This document shows, piece by piece, positions 51,924 through 59,366 of a DNA stretch of 64,000 nucleotides (positions within the stretch are counted from its first letter, which is position 1; every line of letters begins with the position of its first letter). Source of the DNA: JBCDLI01 sp038745535 (GTDB taxonomy: Bacteria > Pseudomonadota > Alphaproteobacteria > Rhizobiales > Rhizobiaceae); the NCBI GenBank assembly GCA_038745535.1, contig JBCDLI010000001.1, positions 62,001 through 126,000 of the forward strand, given 5' to 3'. A program made the translations under genes and the position numbers. The notes below the pieces were generated by a model. The model saw nothing but the letters and a program-made list of their open reading frames with translations, was not told where the DNA came from and ran no database searches.

Positions 51924-52883
51924 TCACTGCAGCACGTCGACGTTAAGACTAGCCGCCATCGCGTCCGTCTCTTCGAGTGCACAGAGTTCTGTGCCCGGTT
52001 TTGTGACCGCAACTGAGGCCGCCGCTGTGCCGTAGCGGAGGGCGTCAGCCAGTGTACTGCCACGGGCGAGACTGAGTGTCATGCCGCCAACGAAACTGTC
52101 GCCGGCTCCCACGCGACTTACCATTTTCACTTTCGGGTTTGGACAGAAAATCGTATCGCCAACGCGTGGCACGGCTAAGTTCCCGGTCGCGCCCAGACCC
52201 ATGACGATCACGTCGGCAGCGCCTTGGTCCAGCATTCGTTTCGACGCGCTGACGAAGTCTTGCAATGTTTCCAAATGCTGGTCTGTGGAGGCCTGCGCCT
52301 CTTCTTCATCCATGCGCAGGATATCCACGCCCATGCGTTCTACCTGGGTCAGCGCGCGCAGCGTTGGCCCCGATGTATCCACGAACAATTGGCAATTTGC
52401 GTTGTGGCAGATGGTGGCGAGCTTCCGGATCGTTGTCGCGTCGGTGCCCGGCGGCATGGAGCCGGAGAGCACGCAGTAATCTGCGTCGGCCACTGCCTTG
52501 GTGGCTTCAGCTAGAAAATTCGCCTCAATCATCTGGGTCCATTCAGTGCCCGGCAGCATGAAACGGTAGAGCTTGTTCGTCGTCTCTTCGCGCACAGAGA
52601 GCGAATGCCGTGTTTGCACGTCAATGCGAACGGGAAGGACGTCTACGCCTTCTGCCCGTAGCAGCAATTCGAGCGCGTTGCCGTTTGGCCCACCAAGCGC
52701 AACGCATGCGCGGACATGACCGCCGAGGTTCCAGATTGCGCGGGCCACATTGACCCCGCCGCCGCCGGGAAACATGGATGGACGGTCACAACGAAGTTTC
52801 TCGCCGTCATGCATTTTTGCAACGTCAGTCGCAAAATCGAGCGCCGGGTTGAGCGTAATCGTGACGATTGGTTTGTGTGTCAT
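51924..52883 (-). CDS. PfkB-family sugar kinase, close to 6-phosphofructokinase II
   Basis: The 319-residue ribokinase-fold enzyme resembles E. coli Pfk-2: GEKLRCDRPSMFPGGGGVNVARA and YRFMLPG match its N-terminal half, and GAGDSFVGGMTLSLA contains the catalytic Asp. The usual KPNQKEL loop, with the NxxE pair, is replaced by RMDEEEA, so Asn is Asp here. It therefore probably phosphorylates fructose 6-phosphate or a related sugar phosphate, with altered magnesium or allosteric handling. The ATG at 52883 overlaps the stop of the upstream beta-glucosidase by four bases, indicating translational coupling. Confidence 0.85.
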   Translation of the reverse strand: MTHKPIVTITLNPALDFATDVAKMHDGEKLRCDRPSMFPGGGGVNVARAIWNLGGHVRACVALGGPNGNALELLLRAEGVDVLPVRIDVQTRHSLSVREETTNKLYRFMLPGTEWTQMIEANFLAEATKAVADADYCVLSGSMPPGTDATTIRKLATICHNANCQLFVDTSGPTLRALTQVERMGVDILRMDEEEAQASTDQHLETLQDFVSASKRMLDQGAADVIVMGLGATGNLAVPRVGDTIFCPNPKVKMVSRVGAGDSFVGGMTLSLARGSTLADALRYGTAAASVAVTKPGTELCALEETDAMAASLNVDVLQ

Positions 52884-54232
52884 GGGACTGTCTTCGTGCG
52901 CGCTAGTGCGTTTTTCAATGCGTACCAAGAGCTTTTTGGTGTTCGTTCAAGTGTTTCATAATCCACGTGGACGAGGCCGAAGCGCTTGTCATAGCCGCGC
53001 TCCCATTCGAAATTATCGAGGAGTGACCAAACCGTGTAACCGTTGATCGGCACACCATCGTTCATTGCTTTCTGCATTTCCGCGATATGGGCGCTTAAAA
53101 ATTCAATGCGTTCGGGATCGTTGCAGGCGTTATCAGTGATCTGTTCAGGTCCAGCCATGCCGTTTTCTGTCACGTAAAGCGGCAGGTCGCCTGTATATTC
53201 GCGTGCAACCCACCGAAGCAGATCGCCGAAATTTTCCGGTGCGATCTCCCAGCCCATTTCTGTTTTTGGAAGCGGGCCCTCGACGGCTCGTACCGATGGC
53301 CATGGCTGATCGGGCGCGTCGGCTGTTATGGTCCGCGTGTAATTGTTAATCCCGAGCCAATCGAGCGTGGCGCTAGAGATTAACGCCATGTCGTTCTGCC
53401 AATTTGCGGGAAGATACCGTTCGATGCCTTCGAGTACTTGGTCCGGGTAGTTTCCCTTGAACAGCGGATGGAGAAAACACTCGTTATATTGCGCGTTGTG
53501 GCGTGCTGAGGCTGCGATGTCTTCGGCACTGTCTGAGGCCGGATAGGACGGCTCGAAGTTCAAATAAACGCCAAGATTGTCCATCCCGTTTGAGCGCATT
53601 GCTTCGATGCTTTTGGAGTGCGCCAGCAACACATGATGCACCGCTCTGGCGGTTGCGCGGATATCCCGTAGGCCAGGCGCGTGGATGCCATGAAAATGCG
53701 ATAACCACGTTACGCACCACGGTTCATTGAAGGTGCCGGACGCCCACATGCGCGAGCCGATGCGCTTTGTGATCGTGTCAGTAAATTCTGCGAAATGACT
53801 TGCTATATCGCGGTTACGCCAGCCACCGATGTCAGCGAGCCAAGACGGCAGCTCCCAATGGTGAAGCGTAAGCATTGGCTTAATTTCTCGACCAAGGAGG
53901 GCGTCGGTGAGGCGATCGTAGAAGTCCAAACCCTCCTCGTTGATTTTGCCCGGCTCAGGCAAGACCCGTGCCCATGATACGGAGAAACGATAGTGGTCGA
54001 GGTTCGCGTCGGCGATAAGATCAAAGTCGGTTTGGTAGCGGTGATAGTGATCGCAGGCTATGCTGCCGTTTTCCGCGTTCTTCGTATTGCCGGGGGTTGC
54101 AGCGAAAGTGTCCCAGTGACTTTGACCACAGCCACCGAAGTTTGATCCCTCGATCTGATAGGCAGACGTTGCTACGCCGAAAAGAAAGTCCGGTGGAAAA
54201 TCTGCTCGTGTCAAGTCGAAGGTGCTGTTCAT
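52880..54232 (-). CDS. glycoside hydrolase family 1 beta-glucosidase
   Basis: The 450-residue enzyme is a GH1 retaining glycosidase. The acid/base is Glu170 in TFNEP and the nucleophile is Glu356 in YVTENG; the QIEGS start and NNYTR loop are also typical. It lacks a signal peptide, so it would hydrolyse imported glucosides or 6-phospho-glucosides in the cytoplasm. The start is ATG. It is upstream of and overlaps the pfkB-type gene by four bases, so the two likely act in one sugar pathway. No transporter is linked. Confidence 0.93.
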   Translation of the reverse strand: MNSTFDLTRADFPPDFLFGVATSAYQIEGSNFGGCGQSHWDTFAATPGNTKNAENGSIACDHYHRYQTDFDLIADANLDHYRFSVSWARVLPEPGKINEEGLDFYDRLTDALLGREIKPMLTLHHWELPSWLADIGGWRNRDIASHFAEFTDTITKRIGSRMWASGTFNEPWCVTWLSHFHGIHAPGLRDIRATARAVHHVLLAHSKSIEAMRSNGMDNLGVYLNFEPSYPASDSAEDIAASARHNAQYNECFLHPLFKGNYPDQVLEGIERYLPANWQNDMALISSATLDWLGINNYTRTITADAPDQPWPSVRAVEGPLPKTEMGWEIAPENFGDLLRWVAREYTGDLPLYVTENGMAGPEQITDNACNDPERIEFLSAHIAEMQKAMNDGVPINGYTVWSLLDNFEWERGYDKRFGLVHVDYETLERTPKSSWYALKNALARTKTVP

Positions 54233-54341
54233 TTTCTGCGATGACCGTGTTCAATCAGACGAGGACGTGCGTTGGCTAGGCCATGAAGCAGCACCAAAAA
54301 AGCCCGATTTCAGAGGTGATTCCCGCAGCGCTTTTGCAGCG

Positions 54342-55022
54342 TTATTCCGCGGCGACTGGTAATGGCTGGTAGCCGGAAAGCAGACGCTCTCGGAGACGTG
54401 CAAACTTATCGCGATTTCTAAAAGCGTTCAGCCTCGGCAATAGCGAATGGACCGGAATGAGGACCTTCTCGCCATAGCCATCCACGCATACCCATTGCGG
54501 CCCGCCGGGGCGACACCGAGTGAAAAGATAGTTTTTCGGGCTGGTATCACTGATAACCACATTGAACGCTTCGCACTGCGCCTGGAAACGATCAAACGCT
54601 TCAATGTGAGCGCCGGTAACGGCCTTGGCTTTGATCAGCTGACGCATCGTTGGTGCGGCATCGCCATTTTCGTCCATGATTTTTTCAACGACTAGGCCAA
54701 TGCCATTTGTCGTTTCGCATAGTCCGCGGATGTGAGCGACCGGCATCGTTTTATGTGCGCGGGCAGCTTCGCTATGGTGAAGCCGAAAGTACTCCGAAAC
54801 CTCCAACAGAAACATGCGGTAGGGACCGTGCCGTCGAAGCTTCTTGATGAAATTGTTCCGTGAGAAATTTCCCTGTTCGTCCAAGCGATTTCGACGGATC
54901 ACTTTCACCAGACAGTCGGGATATTCGGGCACCTCAAACACGGCACGAAATCCGCCATTTGCCAGCGGTTTATGCTTGCTTAGGTCAATTATATAGCTCG
55001 GATTGTGGATGATGCCGTGCAT
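54342..55022 (-). CDS. YrbL-like (PhoP regulatory network) family protein
   Basis: The 226-residue product matches the YrbL family of kinase-like proteins: a glycine loop (KPLANGGFRAVFEVPEYPDCLVKVIRR), a VVEKIMDENGDAAPTM hinge, a SDTSPKNYLFT catalytic-loop-like segment and a VCVDGYGEK segment. Asn in SPKN and Asp in VDGYGEK are at positions like those of protein kinases, but function is unknown. The ATG at 55022 has AGGGG about 10 bases upstream; the frame is open to 55076. It lies just beyond the glnA terminator on the same strand. Confidence 0.75.
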   Translation of the reverse strand: MHGIIHNPSYIIDLSKHKPLANGGFRAVFEVPEYPDCLVKVIRRNRLDEQGNFSRNNFIKKLRRHGPYRMFLLEVSEYFRLHHSEAARAHKTMPVAHIRGLCETTNGIGLVVEKIMDENGDAAPTMRQLIKAKAVTGAHIEAFDRFQAQCEAFNVVISDTSPKNYLFTRCRPGGPQWVCVDGYGEKVLIPVHSLLPRLNAFRNRDKFARLRERLLSGYQPLPVAAE

Positions 55023-55087
55023 CAATTGTGCCCCTGAAACTGTCACAGAAGTTTCATGAAACGGACACAAAGTCAAAATTAGGCATG

Positions 55088-55119
55088 AAAAAACCCGGGC
55101 TGCGCTTGGCAGCCCGGGT
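55088..55119 (-). terminator. rho-independent terminator of glnA
   Basis: An 11-base-pair perfect stem (55093-55103 with 55109-55119, ACCCGGGCTGC in one arm) with a 5-base loop is followed on the minus strand by a T-run (TTTTTT). It lies 28 bases after the glnA stop. Confidence 0.93.
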
Positions 55120-55146
55120 CGATCTTCGCGAAATCAAATTCGCAAA

Positions 55147-56553
55147 TTACATGGAGTAGTAGAGGTCAAACTCGACCGGATGTGGTGTCATCTCGTAACG
55201 CTCATTTTCTTCCTGCTTGAGCTCCAGATACGCATCGATCTGATCGTCGTCGAATACGCCGCCCGCCTTCAGGAAGTCACGGTCGCCGTCGAGGGCTTCC
55301 ATAGCTTCACGCAGCGAACCACAGACGGTAGGGATACCAGCAAGCTCTTCGGCAGGCAGATCGTACAGGTCTTTGTCCATCGGGTCGCCCGGATGGATCT
55401 TGTTCTTAACGCCGTCGAGGCCAGCCATCAGCATGCCAGCGAACATGAGGTACGGGTTGGCCATTGGGTCGCCGAAGCGGACTTCAACGCGCTTACCTTT
55501 TGGTGAGCCCGAGAACGGGATACGGCAAGAAGCGGAGCGGTTACGCGCAGAGTAGGCGAGGAGAACCGGTGCTTCGTAGCCAGGAACCAGACGCTTGTAG
55601 GAGTTGGTCGATGGGTTTGAAAGCGCGTTTAGTGCTTTAGCGTGCTTGATGATGCCGCCGATGTAGTAGAGGCACGTTTCAGAAAGCCCGGCGTAGCCGT
55701 CGCCTGCCATAAGTGGCTTACCATCGTTCCAAATCGACTGGTGAACGTGCATACCGGTACCGTTATCGCCATAAACTGGCTTCGGCATGAAGGTTGCTGA
55801 CTTGCCGTAGGCGTGCGCGACATTGTGGACCACGTACTTATAAAGCTGCACTTCGTCTGCTTTGCGCGTCAGCGTGTTGAAAAGCATCGAAAGCTCGTGC
55901 TGAGCAGCCGCCACTTCGTGGTGGTGCTTTTCGATTGCGACGCCCATTTCCCCCAGGACTGATAGCATTTCCGAACGGATGTCCTGAGCACTATCAACTG
56001 GGTTAACTGGGAAGTAGCCGCCTTTTGTGCGTGGGCGGTGGCCCATATTGCCGGCTTCGTATTCGGAATCAGTATTGATCGGCAGTTCGATAGAGTCGAG
56101 TTGGAAGCCGGTATTATATGGATCGGACGCAAACTTGACGTCGTCAAAGATGAAGAACTCCGGTTCCGGGCCGAAGTAAGCTGCGTCACCAAAACCGCCG
56201 GACTTAACGTATGCTTCTGCGCGCTTTGCTGTCATGCGTGGATCGCGATTATAGCCGTCGCCCGTCACCGGATCGAGGATGTCGCAGAAAATTGCCATTG
56301 TTGATTGCGCGTAGAACGGATCCATGTGCGCTGTCTCGACGTCTGGCATCAGCGTCATATCAGACTCGTTGATGGCCTTCCAACCGGCGATCGACGAACC
56401 GTCAAACATGACGCCGTCAGCAAACATGTCTTCGTCGACGACTTCGGTCGCCATCGTGACGTGTTGCATTTTTCCGCGCGGGTCGGAGAAGCGCAAGTCG
56501 ACGAACTTTACGTCGTTGTCCTTAATTTGCTTGAGAATATCTGCTGCACTCAT
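55147..56553 (-). CDS. glnA: type I glutamine synthetase
   Basis: The 468-residue enzyme joins ammonia to glutamate with ATP. Active-site segments include MFDGSSIAGW, EPEFFIFD, NGTGMHVHQS and the NRSASCRIP flap. The adenylylation Tyr397 lies in KDLYDLPAEE, so GlnE control is expected. The ATG at 56553 with AAAGGGAC upstream is chosen; in-frame codons to 56604 do not resemble GlnA. It follows glnB by 72 bases on the same strand and ends at a strong terminator. Confidence 0.98.
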   Translation of the reverse strand: MSAADILKQIKDNDVKFVDLRFSDPRGKMQHVTMATEVVDEDMFADGVMFDGSSIAGWKAINESDMTLMPDVETAHMDPFYAQSTMAIFCDILDPVTGDGYNRDPRMTAKRAEAYVKSGGFGDAAYFGPEPEFFIFDDVKFASDPYNTGFQLDSIELPINTDSEYEAGNMGHRPRTKGGYFPVNPVDSAQDIRSEMLSVLGEMGVAIEKHHHEVAAAQHELSMLFNTLTRKADEVQLYKYVVHNVAHAYGKSATFMPKPVYGDNGTGMHVHQSIWNDGKPLMAGDGYAGLSETCLYYIGGIIKHAKALNALSNPSTNSYKRLVPGYEAPVLLAYSARNRSASCRIPFSGSPKGKRVEVRFGDPMANPYLMFAGMLMAGLDGVKNKIHPGDPMDKDLYDLPAEELAGIPTVCGSLREAMEALDGDRDFLKAGGVFDDDQIDAYLELKQEENERYEMTPHPVEFDLYYSM

Positions 56554-56625
56554 TGTTTGTCCCTTTTTGTTGAGATGCGTGTTTGTAGCGGTCCCCACCG
56601 CCACTGATAGGAATGCTTAAGTCGA

Positions 56626-56964
56626 TTATACCGCGTCTGATCCGGTTTCTCCCGTGCGGATGCGGATGACTTCTTCGATGGAGGAAACGAAAATTTTCCC
56701 GTCGCCAATGCGGCCAGTTTGGGCCGCTCCTTTAATAGCTTCAAGTGCTGCTTCGACAACATCGTCGCCAAGCACGACTTCGATTTTCACCTTAGGAAGA
56801 AAGTCAACCACATATTCAGCGCCACGGTATAGTTCCGTGTGCCCCTTCTGTCGGCCAAAGCCCTTGGCTTCGGTGACTGTGATACCCTGAAGTCCAACTT
56901 CTTGGAGGGCTTCCTTGACCTCGTCTAGCTTGAACGGCTTGATGATGGCCTCGATCTTTTTCAT
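56626..56964 (-). CDS. glnB: nitrogen regulatory protein P-II
   Basis: The 112-residue PII protein senses 2-oxoglutarate and glutamine status. The uridylylation site Tyr51 is in GAEY, the KGFGRQKGH loop and the C-terminal GRIGDGKIFVSSIEEVIRIRTGE segment are intact. The ATG at 56964 has GGAGGG 10 bases upstream; an in-frame start at 57003 would run through the sigma-54 promoter and is rejected. It stands before glnA, so NtrC-type nitrogen control over both is inferred. Confidence 0.98.
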   Translation of the reverse strand: MKKIEAIIKPFKLDEVKEALQEVGLQGITVTEAKGFGRQKGHTELYRGAEYVVDFLPKVKIEVVLGDDVVEAALEAIKGAAQTGRIGDGKIFVSSIEEVIRIRTGETGSDAV

Positions 56965-56998
56965 TTTTGTTCCCTCCGCGTGTGACCGCTGCCTATTA

Positions 56999-57014
56999 TG
57001 CATGCATCATGCCA
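56999..57014 (-). promoter_or_regulatory. sigma-54 promoter of glnB-glnA
   Basis: The minus strand reads TGGCATGATGCATGCA, matching the sigma-54 consensus TGGCACG-N4-TTGCA at all but two positions, with the required GG-N10-GC spacing. The predicted start is about 24 bases before the glnB ATG. Control by NtrC is inferred; no certain NtrC box was found. Confidence 0.78.
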
Positions 57015-57164
57015 GTATCATACTTGTTGGTTCTGTTGCATGCCACGCATGCGAAATGCCCATATTTAGGTCGCGGCGCTTTTATACTTGTCGCCTTTGT
57101 CGCATCAACCAGCGGATTATGGATGAAATTATGATCAATGCGATTAAAAAAAGGGCACTTTGAC

Positions 57165-58670
57165 ATGGGGCTACCCACGGAACGGCTTTTGACGTGCGCG
57201 CAGATGGCTTCCGCCGACACGCATACCATTCAGTCGGGCTTGTTCACCGGATTTGAGCTTATGCAGCGTGCCGGGGCCGCGATTGTGGATGTGGTACTAT
57301 GCGATTACGGGGATGCGCCGAGCGTTGATGTGTTGTGCGGGCCAGGCAACAATGGTGGCGACGGATACGTCGTCGCCAAATTGTTGAGAGAACGCGGCGT
57401 TTGCGTTCGCGTGTGGAAGCTTGGTGATCCGAAGAAAAACACCGATAGCGAGATCGCAGCGTCACAGTGGAGCGGCGAAGCCTGTTCGCTTGACGCGTAT
57501 CAGCCGACGTCGGGTGCGCTCACAGTCGATGCTCTATTCGGTGCTGGTTTTCGGGGCGGTTTGCCCGATACGGCAAAACATGCGCTGACAGGAGCCGCAG
57601 AAAATGGCCCGGTCCTCGCCGTTGATCTTCCAAGCGGTGTTAACGGCGACACGGGCGTGGTTGGCGATGCGGTGTCCTGCGCCGCAACCGTTACGTTTTA
57701 CCGAAAAAAGCCCGCGCATTGCTTGGCAGAAAGCGCAGCACTTTGCGGTGATATCCATGTTGCCAACATTGGTGTCGTCGCTTCCGTATTTGAGCAGAAT
57801 AATCCCGAGGCGATTTATGAGAATTCGCCGTCTTTGTGGCGTGAAGAGCTACCGGTGGTCGGGCGGACTGCTCACAAATACTCACGCGGTCATTCGACTG
57901 TGTTCTCCGGTCCACGGCATGGAACGGGTGCGGCGCGTTTGGCAGCGTTAGCCGGGCAACGGGCAGGCGCAGGTGCGGTCACCCTCCTTGGCTCGGCGTC
58001 AGCGATTGACATGCAGGCTCATCACGTGACGTCGATTATGCTGAAAAGCTATGAGCGTGGTCTGGGGCGCGACGCGCTTGCGGCACTTAATACGCCTAGC
58101 ACCGCGATCATCGGTCCTGGCTTCAGTGATCCTCAGCAGGCGCGAGATTTAGTTTTGGCACTGCTGGAAAACCCTCCGCCAAGTCTTGCCAATATTGTTC
58201 TTGATGCAGACGCGCTGACCGCTTTTGAAGATACGCAAGGTGTTTTGTTCGAAGCGATCAAAGGGCGAGCACTGTCAGTTATCATGACGCCGCATGAGGG
58301 CGAGTTTCGACGGCTTTTCCCCGTTATTGCAGGCGAAGGTGCGCTTGGAAAACACCAGAAGGCTTCGGCGGCTGCGAAAGCGTCTGGTGCGATTGTCGCC
58401 TATAAAGGACCAGACACGATCATTGCATCACCGTCAGGGAAAGCCGTCATCAACACGCACTCTTCGCCCAATCTTGCCACAGCGGGATCAGGCGACGTGC
58501 TCGCGGGCATCATCGGTTCATTGACCGCACAACAGATGCCTCCGTTTGATGCAGCTTGTGCGGGCGTCTGGTGGCACGGCGAAGCGGGGATCAGGGCAGG
58601 GGCGTGCGCGGTCGCTGAAGATTTGGTGGGTGAGGTGCCCGGAGCGATTTTCGCGGCGAGATCGATGTGA
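57165..58670 (+). CDS. nnrD: bifunctional NAD(P)H-hydrate repair enzyme
   Basis: The 501-residue enzyme repairs damaged NADH and NADPH. The N-terminal YjeF epimerase domain (GPGNNGGDGYVVAKLL, and LPSGVNGDTG) is followed by the ADP-dependent dehydratase domain with MTPHEGEFRRLF and the TAGSGDVLAGIIG motif. The ATG at 57165 is chosen from two in-frame ATGs (the other at 57138). It is divergent from glnB across about 200 bases, as in other Rhizobiales. The N-terminal half alone would be called nnrE. Confidence 0.93.
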   Translation: MGLPTERLLTCAQMASADTHTIQSGLFTGFELMQRAGAAIVDVVLCDYGDAPSVDVLCGPGNNGGDGYVVAKLLRERGVCVRVWKLGDPKKNTDSEIAASQWSGEACSLDAYQPTSGALTVDALFGAGFRGGLPDTAKHALTGAAENGPVLAVDLPSGVNGDTGVVGDAVSCAATVTFYRKKPAHCLAESAALCGDIHVANIGVVASVFEQNNPEAIYENSPSLWREELPVVGRTAHKYSRGHSTVFSGPRHGTGAARLAALAGQRAGAGAVTLLGSASAIDMQAHHVTSIMLKSYERGLGRDALAALNTPSTAIIGPGFSDPQQARDLVLALLENPPPSLANIVLDADALTAFEDTQGVLFEAIKGRALSVIMTPHEGEFRRLFPVIAGEGALGKHQKASAAAKASGAIVAYKGPDTIIASPSGKAVINTHSSPNLATAGSGDVLAGIIGSLTAQQMPPFDAACAGVWWHGEAGIRAGACAVAEDLVGEVPGAIFAARSM

Positions 58671-58716
58671 CGACGATCCGCTTGTAATTAGTTCATTGAT
58701 TAGCTAACTTGTCGGC

Positions 58717-58980
58717 ATGAACACATTCAAAATTCATGAAGCGAAGACTAATCTCTCAAAGTTAATTGCGCGGGTCGAAGCCGGTGAGGAGATTGTAATC
58801 GCCCGAGGCGACAAACCTGTTGCTACCTTGCAGCCTGTTCGCAGAACGCAAGTGGAAAAGCGAAAACCCGGTGTGTTTAGCCACCTTCGAGGCGCAGTGT
58901 CTCCAAATATATTTCTTGAACCAACCGATGACGCCGAACTTGCGGCTTGGGAAGGCTCGACCGATTCGTCGTCCAATTAA
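58717..58980 (+). CDS. Phd/YefM-type antitoxin
   Basis: The 87-residue protein has the prevent-host-death N-terminus (TFKIHEAKTNLSKLIARVEAGEEIVIARGDKPVATLQPV) that binds DNA, and a C-terminal part (about 55-87) that should neutralise the toxin. It opens a two-gene toxin-antitoxin operon: the next gene, a PIN-domain toxin, begins on the last base of its stop (TAATG). A weak inverted repeat (TTAG...CTAA) lies before the ATG as a possible operator. Confidence 0.9.
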   Translation: MNTFKIHEAKTNLSKLIARVEAGEEIVIARGDKPVATLQPVRRTQVEKRKPGVFSHLRGAVSPNIFLEPTDDAELAAWEGSTDSSSN

Positions 58981-59363
58981 TGGCTTTCCTAATCGATACC
59001 CATGTTTTGGCTTGGTGGCTGCTTATACCTGATGCTTTGAGCAGCACGGTGATGAGCCTGCTCGAAACAGAAGAAGCTGTATTCGTAAGCGCCATAACTG
59101 CCTATGAAATGGCATACAAGTTTCGGCTGGGGAAATGGAAAGCGATTGAACCCATTACCAGTCAATTCGAAAAGATCATTGAAAGCCAAGGAGTGGAGAG
59201 TTTGGCGGTGACGTCGAACGACGCTTTACGTGCGGCAATGTTCTCGTCAGACCATCGTGACCCCTTTGATCGTATGATCGCTGCACAAGCGCTTGAAAGA
59301 GATTATGCAGTCGTCACCAAAGATCCCGTAATGGACCAATTTGGGATAAAGACGGTTTGGTGA
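58980..59363 (+). CDS. PIN-domain toxin, VapC type
   Basis: The 127-residue protein is a PIN-fold ribonuclease. Acidic metal ligands are visible as Asp in IDTHVLAWW, Glu in SAITAYEMAYK, and Asp in SSDHRDPFDRMIAAQA, and the second part reads as VVTKDPVMDQF. The ATG at 58980 overlaps the antitoxin stop by one base, so translation is coupled; in-frame codons to 58947 lie inside the antitoxin. VapC toxins commonly cut tRNA or rRNA; the target here is unknown. It is convergent with uvrA, three bases between the stops. Confidence 0.9.
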   Translation: MAFLIDTHVLAWWLLIPDALSSTVMSLLETEEAVFVSAITAYEMAYKFRLGKWKAIEPITSQFEKIIESQGVESLAVTSNDALRAAMFSSDHRDPFDRMIAAQALERDYAVVTKDPVMDQFGIKTVW

Positions 59364-59366
59364 ACA

